Source: Streptomyces syringium | Lineage (GTDB): Bacteria; Actinomycetota; Actinomycetes; Streptomycetales; Streptomycetaceae | Direction: 5' to 3' | Length of the DNA stretch: 64,000 bases | NCBI RefSeq assembly: GCF_017876625.1 | Contig: NZ_JAGIOH010000001.1 | Location: 558,001 to 622,000 of the forward strand | Shown: positions 1-9,054 of the stretch, piece by piece | Layout: each line of letters opens with the position of its first letter | Numbering within the stretch: the first letter of the stretch is position 1 | Notes under the pieces: model-generated | Told to the model about the DNA's origin: nothing | What the model saw: the letters and a program-made list of their open reading frames with translations, nothing else | Databases searched by the model: none | Position numbers and translations under genes: made by a program

Positions 1-1247
1 AGAAAATGCTGCTCGTCGGCCTCGCGCTGTTCGGGGTGGGCTCGCTGGCGGCCGGGTTGGCCGGTTCCACCGGGGAGTTGATCGCGGCCCGTGCGGGCAT
101 GGGTGTCGGCGGCGCCTTGCTGCTGACCACCACTCTCGCCGTCGTCATGCAGGTCTTCGACGCCGAGGAGCGGCTGCGGGCGATCGGCGTGTGGGCCGCG
201 GTGAACGCCCTCGGCTTCGCCGCCGGCCCGCTGCTGGGTGGTGTGATGCTCGCCCACTTCTGGTGGGGGGCGATCTTCCTGGTCAACCTCCCGGTGGTGC
301 TGCTCGGCCTCGTCGCGGCCTGGGCGCTGGTGCCCGAGTCGAAGAGCGCGGCCGGGCAGCGGCCCGACCTGCTCGGCGCGCTGCTGTCGACCGTCGGCAT
401 GGCCGCGGTCGTCTTCGCGGTCGTCTCGGGGCCCGAGCACGGCTGGGGCACGGGCCGGGTGCTGCTGCCGGCCCTGGGCGGGGTGCTCGTCCTCGGTGCC
501 TTCGCCCTGTGGGAGAGCCGCATCCCGCACCCCATGCTGGACCTCGGTTTCTTCCGGGACCGCCGGTTCGTGGGGGCCGTCGTGGGCGTCGTCCTCATCA
601 CCTTCGGCAGCGCCGGTGCGCTCTTCCTGCTCACCCAGCAGCTCCAGTTCGTCCACGGCTGCACACCGCTGGAGGCGGGCCTGCGGACGGCGCCGTTCGC
701 GCTCACCGTCGTCGCCCTGAACTTCACCGGGATCTCGACCCGGCTGCTGCGCCGCCTCGGCCTGCCGCTCGCCATCGCCCTCGGTGTGGGGACGCTGGCG
801 GGCGGGTTCGCGGTCGTCGGTGCCTTCCCCGCGGAGGGCTACGGGGTGCTGCTGACCGGCCTCGTCCTCATGGGCGCGGGGTGCGCGCTCGCCAACCCGG
901 CCATCGCCGAGGCGATCATGGGGGCGATTCCGCCGGAGAAGGCCGGGGCCGGTGCCGGGGTCGACGGCACCATGTCCGAACTCGGCGGCAGCCTCGGGGT
1001 GGCCGTCCTGGGCGCCGTCATGAACTCCCGTTTCACCGCCCTGCTCCCGGTGGGCCTCGCCGGCGCGGGATCCCTTCCGGCCGCCCTGGCGGACGCCCGC
1101 ACGGAAGGCGAGCGGGCGGACGTGCTGGACGCGTTCGCCTCGGGGTTGCGGACCGGCCAGTTGGCGGGCGCGGCCGTGGTGCTCCTCGGCGGAGTTCTCG
1201 CGGCGCTGCTCCTGCACCGGGCCGAGCGGCGGAAGGGGGACGCGTAG
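1..1247 (+). CDS. MFS drug-efflux transporter, DHA2 type (5' end missing)
   Basis: Membrane transporter of the major facilitator superfamily, probably exporting a drug or metabolite by proton antiport. The reading frame is open to the left edge of the window, and the first visible residues (a lysine, then MLLVG) look like the end of the cytoplasmic motif-A loop between helices 2 and 3, so the N-terminus lies outside. About 413 residues are visible and are rich in hydrophobic helices. Glycine-rich segments such as ARAGMGVGGALL and the LLGGVMLAHFWWGAIFLVNLP region are typical of 14-helix DHA2 proteins (EmrB/QacA-like). It ends just before a strong palindrome. The substrate cannot be told from sequence. 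Confidence 0.85.
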   Translation, partial: KMLLVGLALFGVGSLAAGLAGSTGELIAARAGMGVGGALLLTTTLAVVMQVFDAEERLRAIGVWAAVNALGFAAGPLLGGVMLAHFWWGAIFLVNLPVVLLGLVAAWALVPESKSAAGQRPDLLGALLSTVGMAAVVFAVVSGPEHGWGTGRVLLPALGGVLVLGAFALWESRIPHPMLDLGFFRDRRFVGAVVGVVLITFGSAGALFLLTQQLQFVHGCTPLEAGLRTAPFALTVVALNFTGISTRLLRRLGLPLAIALGVGTLAGGFAVVGAFPAEGYGVLLTGLVLMGAGCALANPAIAEAIMGAIPPEKAGAGAGVDGTMSELGGSLGVAVLGAVMNSRFTALLPVGLAGAGSLPAALADARTEGERADVLDAFASGLRTGQLAGAAVVLLGGVLAALLLHRAERRKGDA

Positions 1248-1253
1248 GCCTGG

Positions 1254-1301
1254 CCGGACGGGCTGGTTGTGGCTGAGCTCAGCCACAACCAGCCCGTCCG
1301 G
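1254..1301. terminator. 48-bp perfect palindrome between convergent genes
   Basis: The two 24-base halves are exact reverse complements centred between 1277 and 1278 (GAGCTC core). It lies 7 bases past the transporter stop and about 60 bases from the convergent signal-peptidase stop, so it can act as a terminator in both directions. The right arm ends in GTCCGGCGCTTGAGGA, which resembles a hairpin sequence often found between Streptomyces genes. Confidence 0.75.
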
Positions 1302-1361
1302 CGCTTGAGGACGCGCCCGCAGGGCGCTCGCCGCCGCGGGCGAAGAACCACCGGACAGCCC

Positions 1362-2015
1362 CTAGGCGGAACGCCGCCCCCGCACCGTCCCCAGCACACG
1401 GCAGGTCGGGAAGTACCCCACGTCGCGCGAGTCGAAGCTGACCGCCCGGTTGTCCCCGAGCAGGACCAGGCCGCCCTCCGGCACCCGGGTGCCGGGCAGG
1501 GCGGCCGACGGCACCGGGTCGCCCGCCACCGCGGCGACGCGTTTGATCAGCCATCGCCGTCCGTGTACCTCGGCCGCGGTGGCGGTGGGCCGCAGGGGCG
1601 GTGCCGCCCAGGTGCCGTCCTTCGCCGGCCGCTCGGCCACGACCACCTGCCCCACGACCGGGGGCCTGCTGCCGCGGCGCACCAGGACCCGGTCCCCGTC
1701 GCGGTAGGCGGGTGCCATGCTCGCCCCGCGTACGGTGACCGTGACGAATCCGCGCGCGGCCACCGCGGCGAGGAGCAGCCCCAGGCCCGTCGTCACCGTC
1801 GCCGCTCCGCAGAGCACCGCCCACGGCCCCGTCCCGGCGCGCAGCAACAGCGCCGTACCGACCGTCAGGAGAGCGAGCAGCGGTGTCGCGACCCGTACGA
1901 ACGGCGGGCGGCGCCCGGGTGTGGTGTGACGGGCCGGCGGCGCGGGGTGGGGAGGCGCGAGGGAGGCGGCCGGTGTCCGCTCTTCGCCGGGGTCCGGCCC
2001 CGGTCCCCCCGTCAT
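1362..2015 (-). CDS. S26 family signal peptidase (last gene of peptide operon)
   Basis: Membrane-bound type I signal peptidase of 217 residues, probably cleaving the leader of the Cys-rich peptide encoded at the head of this operon. A proline-rich cytoplasmic N-terminus is followed by hydrophobic segments at about 40-60 and 64-86. The catalytic serine is Ser99 (RGASMAPAYRDGD), the catalytic lysine Lys158 (WLIKRVAAVAGD), and the LLGDNRAVSFDSRDVGYF box matches the conserved GDN...DSR motif. The start ATG overlaps the ABC transporter stop (ATGA), which suggests translational coupling. The specific substrate is inferred from operon position; the housekeeping SipW/X/Y/Z paralogs are not visible here. 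Confidence 0.85.
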   Translation of the reverse strand: MTGGPGPDPGEERTPAASLAPPHPAPPARHTTPGRRPPFVRVATPLLALLTVGTALLLRAGTGPWAVLCGAATVTTGLGLLLAAVAARGFVTVTVRGASMAPAYRDGDRVLVRRGSRPPVVGQVVVAERPAKDGTWAAPPLRPTATAAEVHGRRWLIKRVAAVAGDPVPSAALPGTRVPEGGLVLLGDNRAVSFDSRDVGYFPTCRVLGTVRGRRSA

Positions 2016-3925
2016 GCGCGCTCCCCGGCGGATGCGCCGTCGGCGTCGGCCCGGTAGCCGGCGGCCTGCAGGGCGAACAGGCGCGCGTACTGCCCGCCCG
2101 CGTCGATCAGCGTGGTGTGCGGGCCCTGTTCGACGATCCGTCCCTCGTCCAGTACGGCGATGAGGTCGGCGTCGCGTACCGCCCCGAGCCGGTGCGAGAT
2201 GAGCAGACTGGTCCGCTCGCCCCGATGGGCGCGCAGCGCGGTGTGGATCTCGTGCTCGGCCTCGGCGTCGAGCCCCGCCGAGGGCTCGTCGAGGATCATC
2301 AGGTCGCGTCGGTCGCGCAGGAACGCCCGGGCGAGCGCGAGCCGTTGGCGCTGTCCGCCGGAGAGGACGACGCCGGTCTCCGGATCGTCCTTGTCGGATT
2401 CCATGAAGAACCGCCTCGACAGCAGCGTGTCGTATCCGTGCGGCAGTCCGGCGAGCTTGTCGTGGATGCCCGCCCGCCGGGCGGCGGCCTGGATACGCGG
2501 GCGGTCGTCGAGGGCCGTCAGATCGCCGAGGGCGATGTTCTCCGCCGCCGTCATGTCGTAGTGCATGTAGTCCTGGAACACCGCGCCGATCCTCCGTCGC
2601 AGCTCCGTCACGTCGACGGCGCGGAGGTCCACACCGTCCCACAGCACGGCACCGTGGTCGGGGTCGTAGAACCGGCACAACAGCTTCACCAGGGTGGACT
2701 TCCCGGCGCCGTTCAGCCCGACGAGGGCGAGTACTCCTCCGTGCGGGACGCGCAGGCTGACGCCCCGCAGCACCCACGGGTGTTCCTCGGAGTAGCGGAA
2801 CCAGACGTCCCGTAGTTCGATGCCTCGGTGCAGGGGCGACAGGTGCGCGGGTTGCCGGGGTACGGCCAGATCCGGTCCGGCCTCCGTCACGGCGAGATAG
2901 TGCTCGAACATCAGCAATGCCTGGTGCGACCGGGCGACTTCGGCGGCCAGGGTGGCCAGCGCGCCCTGCACTCCGGCGACCGCGGCCACGAACATCACGA
3001 CGTCGCCCGCCGAGAGGGTCCCGGCGTGCGCGGCCGTCACCGCCCAGAGCAGGCCGCCGCCGGAGACGAGCCCGGCGAGCAGTCCCAGCCCCGCCTGGAC
3101 CCATGCCTCGCGCCGGTCCACCGCCCGTTTCGCGGCGTTGGCGGTACGGCGGTCGTCGAGCATCCGGTACCGCAGGAAGGCGCCGATGCCGAACAGCCGT
3201 ATCTCCTTGGCCGCCTCCACGCTGGACAGCAGCTCGCTGTAGAACATCTCCCTGCGTTCGATCGGGCCGATGTCCCAGAGCGTTCGCGCCTTGCGCCGGG
3301 CCATCGCGATCTCGGACAGCAGGGTGGGCACCGAGGCCGCCGTCACCAGCACGGTCATCAACGGGCTGAGCAGGAACAGCGATCCGAGGAACCCCCCGAT
3401 CGTCAGGGCCGCCCGGGCCGTGCCGATGGCGCCGTCGACGGCTTGACCGGGGGTGCCCCCGCCGGCGCTCTGCGCGAGCCTCAGCCGGTCCAGGAAGCGG
3501 GGGTTCTCGAACCGTCCCAGGCCGGCGAAGCCCTCCACCGCCGTGAACAACCGGTCCTCGGCGAGCAGCCCCACCCTGCGGCCGAGTTCCGCGCGCAGGT
3601 ACTGGCCGGCCTGCGGCAGGACCCCGAGGGCGACACTCGCCGCGGCGAGGCCGGTGCCCAGGCCGACCAGCCGCCCCAGGGAGGCGCCACCGCTCAGGCC
3701 GTCCAGCATCAGCTTGGTCAGCCACGCGGTGGCCACCGGGAGCGCGCCCGTCCCGAGTGTGAGCGCCAGGTAGGCGCCGAAGGTGCCGGGTGCCGCCTTC
3801 GCCACCAGCGCGCCCGCCGCGACGATCCGTCCTACCTGTGGAAGGCGGCCGGCCGGCCGCTCCCGGGGCAGTCCCGCGCCCGGTGCGGCCGGGGTGCCGG
3901 GCTCCTGGGGCGACGGCCCGCTCAT
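2012..3925 (-). CDS. ABC transporter, fused membrane and ATPase domains
   Basis: Exporter of 637 residues, a half-transporter that would work as a homodimer. Residues 30-340 carry six hydrophobic segments of the ABC exporter type. The ATPase domain has Walker A GLNGAGKST at 403-411, the signature LSGGQ at 521-525 and Walker B ILDEP at 544-548, followed by the switch histidine ISHRLG. It has no N-terminal C39 peptidase domain, so leader removal must be done by another enzyme, and the next gene is an S26 peptidase. It overlaps both neighbours by ATGA. The most likely cargo is the ten-cysteine peptide at 5246-5443; this is an inference from the operon. Confidence 0.85.
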   Translation of the reverse strand: MSGPSPQEPGTPAAPGAGLPRERPAGRLPQVGRIVAAGALVAKAAPGTFGAYLALTLGTGALPVATAWLTKLMLDGLSGGASLGRLVGLGTGLAAASVALGVLPQAGQYLRAELGRRVGLLAEDRLFTAVEGFAGLGRFENPRFLDRLRLAQSAGGGTPGQAVDGAIGTARAALTIGGFLGSLFLLSPLMTVLVTAASVPTLLSEIAMARRKARTLWDIGPIERREMFYSELLSSVEAAKEIRLFGIGAFLRYRMLDDRRTANAAKRAVDRREAWVQAGLGLLAGLVSGGGLLWAVTAAHAGTLSAGDVVMFVAAVAGVQGALATLAAEVARSHQALLMFEHYLAVTEAGPDLAVPRQPAHLSPLHRGIELRDVWFRYSEEHPWVLRGVSLRVPHGGVLALVGLNGAGKSTLVKLLCRFYDPDHGAVLWDGVDLRAVDVTELRRRIGAVFQDYMHYDMTAAENIALGDLTALDDRPRIQAAARRAGIHDKLAGLPHGYDTLLSRRFFMESDKDDPETGVVLSGGQRQRLALARAFLRDRRDLMILDEPSAGLDAEAEHEIHTALRAHRGERTSLLISHRLGAVRDADLIAVLDEGRIVEQGPHTTLIDAGGQYARLFALQAAGYRADADGASAGERA

Positions 3926-4476
3926 GCCACCACGGTGGGAGTGGCCGGCAGTTGTACGCGGTTGTCCGCGATGACGGGCCGGCCGGCGCCGTCCGGGGCC
4001 ACCCTGAACAGCGCCGGGAACCCCTTGATCTCGAACGCCGAGGTCAGCGCGGTGTCACTGCCCTCGACCACGACCCGGGCCACCGGGCTCAGCTCGGCGA
4101 CCTGCCCCGCGGCACGGTCGGTGGCGCCGACCACCACGGCCAGCACCCGCTCCCGGCCGCCGTCCGTCGCGCGCGCGTGGGCGACGAACTTCGGCAGCAT
4201 CTCCTGGCACGGCTCGCAGTTGGGCGAGAAGAACGCCACCAAGGTGTCACCGGCCAGCGATTCACGGGTCAGCACCTCGCCGTCGACGGTGACGGCGGTG
4301 AACTCACCGATCTCCGCGCCCACCGCGAGGACGGGGGGTCTGCCCGGCATGTTGTCGGACACCTCGGACAACAGCGCGGTGTGTTCCCGCAGCCGCTTGA
4401 TCACACCCAGCGTAAGGATCAGGTCCAGCGTGCAGAGCGCCCCCACCAGCACCACTGCCGCGATCATGACGGGCAT
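3922..4476 (-). CDS. MauD/TlpA-like membrane thioredoxin
   Basis: Thiol-disulfide oxidoreductase of 184 residues, anchored by one N-terminal helix (about residues 3-25) with its thioredoxin fold outside the membrane. The active site is Cys87-Glu-Pro-Cys90 within FSPNCEPCQEMLP, and the cis-proline region is KGFPALF. The arrangement resembles MauD, which works with MauE in disulfide formation of methylamine dehydrogenase. Here it probably makes or isomerises disulfides in the neighbouring Cys-rich peptide. The start follows AAGGAGA at a 6-base spacing, and the stop overlaps the ABC transporter start. Confidence 0.85.
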   Translation of the reverse strand: MPVMIAAVVLVGALCTLDLILTLGVIKRLREHTALLSEVSDNMPGRPPVLAVGAEIGEFTAVTVDGEVLTRESLAGDTLVAFFSPNCEPCQEMLPKFVAHARATDGGRERVLAVVVGATDRAAGQVAELSPVARVVVEGSDTALTSAFEIKGFPALFRVAPDGAGRPVIADNRVQLPATPTVVA

Positions 4477-4511
4477 GTCGTCGTCTCCTTAGGGCTCATC
4501 GGCTTGAGGAC

Positions 4512-5075
4512 TCATCGGCCGCGAGCAGGGCCCGAGGCCCGGCCCACGGGCCGGAACAGGTCGAGAACGTCGTCGAGCACCGCCACCAGCGCGCCCAGCA
4601 GCAGACCGGCGGACACCGCCACGACCGCGCCGCCCGTCTCGGCCGGTCGTGCCGGTCCGGAGCCGAGCACGGTGGCCGCGCCGATGACCGCCAGCGCGGT
4701 GAGAACGAGATTGCGGACGATGTGCCGCGGTCCGAGCGGGCTCGCGGTCACCCCGAAACAGCGGCAGGGCGTCCGCGCACCACGCCGCGTCGAGAGGGCG
4801 ATACCGGCGGCGAACACCGTCAGCAGTCCGGCGGCGACCGCGAACCCCGCCACGGCGACGGCCGGCACCGGGGCCGTGAGCGCCGGCCACACGGCGAACT
4901 CGGCGCACACCACCGTGCGCGCCACCGCGCGGGCCCGGTGCCGTGGCACCACCCGCATGTCTCCCACCGAGGAGACGAACCGGCCGAAGGCTCCCCGCCC
5001 GGACACTTTGCCGATCGACGAGGCGAGGAACACCACCCCGATCAGAGCGCGGATCCCGAGCGCCACATACCCCAC
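4512..5075 (-). CDS. MauE/DoxX-like redox membrane protein
   Basis: Membrane protein of 187 residues with about four helices, resembling MauE, the partner of MauD-type thioredoxins in passing electrons or disulfides across the membrane. A cysteine pair CRCF sits after the second to third helix in the loop TRRGARTPCRCFGVT, as in redox-active MauE/VKOR-like proteins. The GTG start at 5075 was chosen because GGAGGAGG lies 7 bases upstream; the open frame runs further but is basic and not membrane-like there. Genes on both sides are the peptide precursor and the thioredoxin, which supports a role in disulfide formation. Confidence 0.8.
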   Translation of the reverse strand: MGYVALGIRALIGVVFLASSIGKVSGRGAFGRFVSSVGDMRVVPRHRARAVARTVVCAEFAVWPALTAPVPAVAVAGFAVAAGLLTVFAAGIALSTRRGARTPCRCFGVTASPLGPRHIVRNLVLTALAVIGAATVLGSGPARPAETGGAVVAVSAGLLLGALVAVLDDVLDLFRPVGRASGPARGR

Positions 5076-5245
5076 CCGGCTGCCTCCTCCGGCTGTCGTC
5101 GCCGTCAGCGCGCCCGCGGACGGCGGGCGGCGTCGCCGACCGGGGAACCGGAGCCGGAGCACACGGTTCCGGCCAGTGCGGCCCGTGCGTCCGTGCCCGA
5201 CGGCGGCGGTATCCCTCGACCGGCGACTCTTACCTGGTGTGGGTA

Positions 5246-5443
5246 CTAGCAGTGACAGATCACAGTCGGACAACCTGACGAGTTGCAGCAGGCGTAGCAG
5301 GGTGCGTTGTAGCCGCACTTACCGGAGCACTGCCAGCAGGCCGGGTAGTTGCGGCAGGCGAGGATCTCCGCCGCCGCGGCGTCGATCCCGGGCACGAACA
5401 GCCCGAGAACCCGGCTGCCTAACGCTGTGAGCTTTGCGTACAT
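5246..5443 (-). CDS. Ten-cysteine precursor peptide, putative bacteriocin
   Basis: Small peptide of 65 residues. The first 29 residues form a leader with a hydrophobic stretch (VLGLFVPGIDAAAAEILA) and possible AAA or ILA cleavage sites. The rest holds ten cysteines at 30, 36, 39, 43, 49, 52, 53, 58, 63 and 65, enough for five disulfides, together with Trp, Tyr and Asn residues. ATG at 5443 is preferred because GAGGAG lies 7 bases upstream; an upstream GTG at 5458 would overlap that site. MauE, thioredoxin, ABC exporter and signal peptidase genes follow directly. The whole resembles fulvocin C-type Cys-rich bacteriocins in concept, but I cannot align them. Activity is inferred. Confidence 0.75.
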   Translation of the reverse strand: MYAKLTALGSRVLGLFVPGIDAAAAEILACRNYPACWQCSGKCGYNAPCYACCNSSGCPTVICHC

Positions 5444-5711
5444 GTGCACACTCCTCACGTGATCGGGCGAGCATCCGGTGCTTTCGCCGCTTGAGTCTCA
5501 CCGCGTTGCCACGGGGCGGATAGGGCTGTTTCCGGTCGTGCGCGGGGGGCGGCCTGATCTGCCGGAGGATCTTCGGTCAGCCGGAATCGCCCTTGACGCG
5601 CAGACCGCACCACACAAAATGCGCACACGCATTCGATTTCATGAGGCTTCCGCCTTCCCGGCTTCGCGCATATCGTTCGCGTCGCGGAAGGGGGCGGGGT
5701 AGACATGGGGT

Positions 5712-8474
5712 ATGGCCCGAATCCGGGGCCGGTCCTGGGGGCTCTCGGGCCGCTGGTTCGCCGGTCGGCGCCCAGGTAGCCGGCGTGAGCGGCGCACGCG
5801 CCACGGCTCGCGGGTGCCGTCGGCGCGGCGTCTGTGGGCCGTGGCGGGTTCGCGCAGCGTCGCCGGGCAGATGTTCCTCCTCCAGGTTCTGATCGTGCTG
5901 CTGCTCGTGGTGGCCGCGGTGGTCACGCTGCTGCTCCAGGCCCGCAGTGACAGATTCCAGGCGGCCCGCGACCGTTCACTGGCGGCCGCCCAGACGTTCG
6001 CCCACTCCCCCGGGCTCGTGGAGACGCTGCGCGGCCCCGATCCCAGTGCGGTGCTCCAGCCGCTGACCGAGGCCGCCCGGATGGAGGGCGGCGTCGACTT
6101 CGTCGTCGTGACCGACCGGGACGGCATCCGCTACACCCATCCCAAACCGGAGCTGATCGGCAAGGAGTTCATCGGCACGATCGGGCCGTCGCAGGACGGC
6201 GGCGTCACCGTCGAGAGCGTCGACGGGCCGCTCGGCGAAGAGGTGCAGGCGGTGGTCCCGGTGAAGGACTCCCGTGGCACGGTCGTGGGACTGGTGTCGT
6301 CCGGGATCAAGGTCAGCGCGGTGAGCAGCGCCTTCGACCGGCAGCTGCCCGTCGTCCTCGGCGCCGGCGGCGCCGGGCTGGCCCTGGCCACCGCCGGCAC
6401 GGCGCTGGTGAGCAGACGGCTGCGGCGCCAGACCCACGGCCTCGGACCGTCCGAGATGACCCGGATGTACGAGCACCACGACGCGGTGCTGCACGCGGTG
6501 CGCGAAGGCGTGGTCATCGTCGGCGGCGACGGGCGCGTCCTGCTCGCCAACGACGAGGCCCGGCGACTGCTCGACCTGCCCCCGGACGTGGAGGGGCGGC
6601 ACGTCACCTCACTCGGCCTCGACCCCCGGATGGCCGAACTGCTGGTGTCCCGCCGCGTCGCCACCGACGAGGTGCTCCCCGTCGGGGACCTGCTGCTGGC
6701 GGTGAACAACCGGCCGACGGACCGTCGCGGAGGCCCGCCCGGCAGCGTGGCCACCCTGCGGGACTCCACCGAGCTGCGCGCGCTGGCGGGGAAGGCCGAG
6801 GCCGCGCGCGGCCGGCTGCGGCTGCTGTACGACGCGAGCGTGAGCGTCGGCACGACCCTGGACGTCAAGCGCACCGCGGAGGAGCTCGCCCAGGTGGCCG
6901 CTCCCCGCTTCACCGACTACGCCACCGTCGACCTCGCCGAGCCTGTGCTGCGCGGCGAGGAGCCCCGCGCGGGGGTCGGGGGCGAGGCGCCGCAGTTGCG
7001 CCGCGTGGCACTCACCGGCACACCGGACGACCATCCGCTGTACCGCGCCGGCGAGCTGATCACGTTCGCCGCGCCGACCCCGCAGGCCACGGGCTTCGTC
7101 GGCGGTCACCCCGTGCTCGTGACCGATCTGGCGTCCTCCCCCGACTGGCGCACCCAGGACGCGGAGCGCACCCAGGCGGTCCTGGACTACGGCTTCCACT
7201 CGCTCATCACCGTCCCGCTGAAGGCGCGGGGCGTGCTGATGGGGATCGTGAACTTCTGGCGCACACGCGAGAGCGAGCCCTTCGAGGAGGACGACCTGTC
7301 GCTGGCCGAGGAGCTGGCGGCCCGCGCGGCGGTCTGCATCGACAACGCACGCCGCTACACCCGCGAGCACGCCATGGCGGTGACCCTTCAGCACAGCCTG
7401 CTGCCGCGCGGGCTGCCCGAGCAGAACGCCCTCGACATCGCCTACCGCTATCTGCCCGCCCAGGCCGGCGTCGGCGGTGACTGGTTCGACGTCATCCCGC
7501 TGTCCGGCACCCGCGTCGCCCTGGTCGTCGGTGATGTGGTCGGCCACGGGCTGCACGCCGCCGCCACGATGGGCCGGCTGCGCACGGCCGTACAGAATTT
7601 CTCGACCCTCGACCTGCCGCCGGACGAACTCCTCGGGCACCTCGACGAACTCGTCGGCCGCATCGACCAGGAGGCGGAGGCCGCCTCGGCGGGCGGGGAG
7701 GCCACGATCGCGGGCGCCACCTGTCTGTACGCGATCTACGATCCGGCGTCGGGGACCTGCCAGCTGGCGAGGGCCGGCCATCCCCTGCCCGCGGTCGTCG
7801 CCCCCGACGGCACGGTGGACTTCCCCGAGATCCCCGCCGGCCCGCCGCTCGGCCTGGGCGGCCTGCCCTTCGAGGCCGCGGAGCTGCGGTTGCCGGAAGG
7901 CAGCAGCCTGGTGCTGTACACCGACGGGCTCATCGAGGACCGCAAGCGGGACATCGACGTCGGCCTGGAGATTCTGCGCACCACGCTGGCGCACCCCGGC
8001 CGGACGCCCCAGGACGTCTGCGACGCGGTGATCGGCGCCCTGCTGCCCGCCCGCCAGAGCGACGACATCGCCCTCCTCGTGGCCCGTACCCGGGTCCTGG
8101 AGCCCGACCGCGTCGCCGACTGGGAGCTGCCCTCCGACCCCGCGGCCGTCGCCGGCGCCCGCGCCGACGTCACCCGGCAGCTGACGCGGTGGGACCTGGA
8201 GGAGACGGTGTTCACCACCGAACTGATCCTCAGCGAACTGATCACCAACGCCATCCGCTACGCCTCCGGACCGATCGGCGTCCGGCTGCTGCACGACCGC
8301 ACCCTGATCTGCGAGGTCTCCGACACCAGCAGCACCTCGCCGCACCTGCGCTACGCCGCCGCCGAGGACGAGGGCGGCCGCGGCCTGTTCCTCGTCGCCC
8401 AGCTCGCCGAACGCTGGGGCACCCGCTACACCCCCGAGGGCAAGGTCATCTGGGCGGAACAGCTCCTGCCCTGA
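5712..8474 (+). CDS. SpoIIE-type PP2C phosphatase with sCache, PAS, GAF and HATPase domains
   Basis: Multi-domain sensor phosphatase of 920 residues. A basic N-terminus leads to a membrane helix (about 54-75), an extracellular Cache-like domain (about 85-215; VVVTDRDGIRYTHP) and a second helix. A PAS domain (EHHDAVLHAVREGVVIV), a GAF domain (RRYTREHAM at its end), a PP2C/SpoIIE domain (GGDWFDVIPLSG, VVGDVVGHG, LYTDGLIEDR) and a C-terminal RsbW-like ATPase domain (ELITNAIRYA, GGRGLFLV) follow. Such proteins control sigma factors through anti-sigma antagonists. No partner genes lie beside it. It diverges from the Cys-rich peptide operon across a 268-base spacer that probably holds both promoters. 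Confidence 0.9.
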   Translation: MARIRGRSWGLSGRWFAGRRPGSRRERRTRHGSRVPSARRLWAVAGSRSVAGQMFLLQVLIVLLLVVAAVVTLLLQARSDRFQAARDRSLAAAQTFAHSPGLVETLRGPDPSAVLQPLTEAARMEGGVDFVVVTDRDGIRYTHPKPELIGKEFIGTIGPSQDGGVTVESVDGPLGEEVQAVVPVKDSRGTVVGLVSSGIKVSAVSSAFDRQLPVVLGAGGAGLALATAGTALVSRRLRRQTHGLGPSEMTRMYEHHDAVLHAVREGVVIVGGDGRVLLANDEARRLLDLPPDVEGRHVTSLGLDPRMAELLVSRRVATDEVLPVGDLLLAVNNRPTDRRGGPPGSVATLRDSTELRALAGKAEAARGRLRLLYDASVSVGTTLDVKRTAEELAQVAAPRFTDYATVDLAEPVLRGEEPRAGVGGEAPQLRRVALTGTPDDHPLYRAGELITFAAPTPQATGFVGGHPVLVTDLASSPDWRTQDAERTQAVLDYGFHSLITVPLKARGVLMGIVNFWRTRESEPFEEDDLSLAEELAARAAVCIDNARRYTREHAMAVTLQHSLLPRGLPEQNALDIAYRYLPAQAGVGGDWFDVIPLSGTRVALVVGDVVGHGLHAAATMGRLRTAVQNFSTLDLPPDELLGHLDELVGRIDQEAEAASAGGEATIAGATCLYAIYDPASGTCQLARAGHPLPAVVAPDGTVDFPEIPAGPPLGLGGLPFEAAELRLPEGSSLVLYTDGLIEDRKRDIDVGLEILRTTLAHPGRTPQDVCDAVIGALLPARQSDDIALLVARTRVLEPDRVADWELPSDPAAVAGARADVTRQLTRWDLEETVFTTELILSELITNAIRYASGPIGVRLLHDRTLICEVSDTSSTSPHLRYAAAEDEGGRGLFLVAQLAERWGTRYTPEGKVIWAEQLLP

Positions 8475-8517
8475 CGCCCGCCGCCCGGGGATTTGCGCGG
8501 TGTCCCCCGTCCGGGAT

Positions 8518-9024
8518 TCACGCGACGGGGAAGACGAGTTCCGGCCGGTCCCACATCACGGCGGGCGGGTTCGCGGCCCGGGTCCCGACCCACCGGGCCC
8601 CCACGCTGCGGTAGAAGCCTTCGGCGGGCGGGTGCGAGACGACGCGGACGTCGGCGAGGCCCGCACCGCGCGCTTCGTCCAGCATGTGCTCGACCAGCAG
8701 CCGTCCGATGCCCAGCCCCTGCGCGGCGTCGGCGACGAACATCAGGTCCAGTTCCGGCGGGTCGAGTACGAGGGCGTAGAAGCCGAGCAGCCGGTCGTCG
8801 GCGTCCACGGCCAGGAAGACCCGGTGGGTCTCGATGTAGTCGGGACCCACCCGGTATCCGGCGACCATCGGGGCGTACCGGCCGTCGTAGGCCTTCGAGG
8901 CGCGTATGAGCCGGGTGAGGCGCTTCGCGTCCCGTGCGGTGGCCCGCGCGACCCGCACGGCCGTACCACGGGCCCCGCGCCCCCCACCCGTAATGCGTGA
9001 AGTCATTGGGAGAGTATTACTCAC
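8518..9024 (-). CDS. GNAT family N-acetyltransferase
   Basis: Acetyl-CoA-dependent acetyltransferase of about 168 residues. The acetyl-CoA binding motif appears as AAQGLGIGRLLVEHML, preceded by the beta-strand LDLMFV; the tail VVSHPPAEGFYRSVGARWVG is the typical GNAT C-terminal strand region. It converges on the phosphatase gene. The start is uncertain: GTG at 9024 has a weak ribosome site, and an in-frame ATG at 9006 would remove six residues. Substrate unknown. Confidence 0.85.
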   Translation of the reverse strand: MSNTLPMTSRITGGGRGARGTAVRVARATARDAKRLTRLIRASKAYDGRYAPMVAGYRVGPDYIETHRVFLAVDADDRLLGFYALVLDPPELDLMFVADAAQGLGIGRLLVEHMLDEARGAGLADVRVVSHPPAEGFYRSVGARWVGTRAANPPAVMWDRPELVFPVA

Positions 9025-9054
9025 CTCGGCGCACGGCCCGCACCGGCGCGGTCC

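Noticed and set aside
839..1399. Long minus-strand frame opposite the MFS transporter
   Set aside because: It is antisense to a well-supported gene, rich in Arg, Pro and Ser, and has no domain or ribosome site.
5459..5711. Possible operator or small RNA between the peptide and phosphatase genes
   Set aside because: The space fits two promoters, but I found no clear hairpin, repeat or conserved motif.
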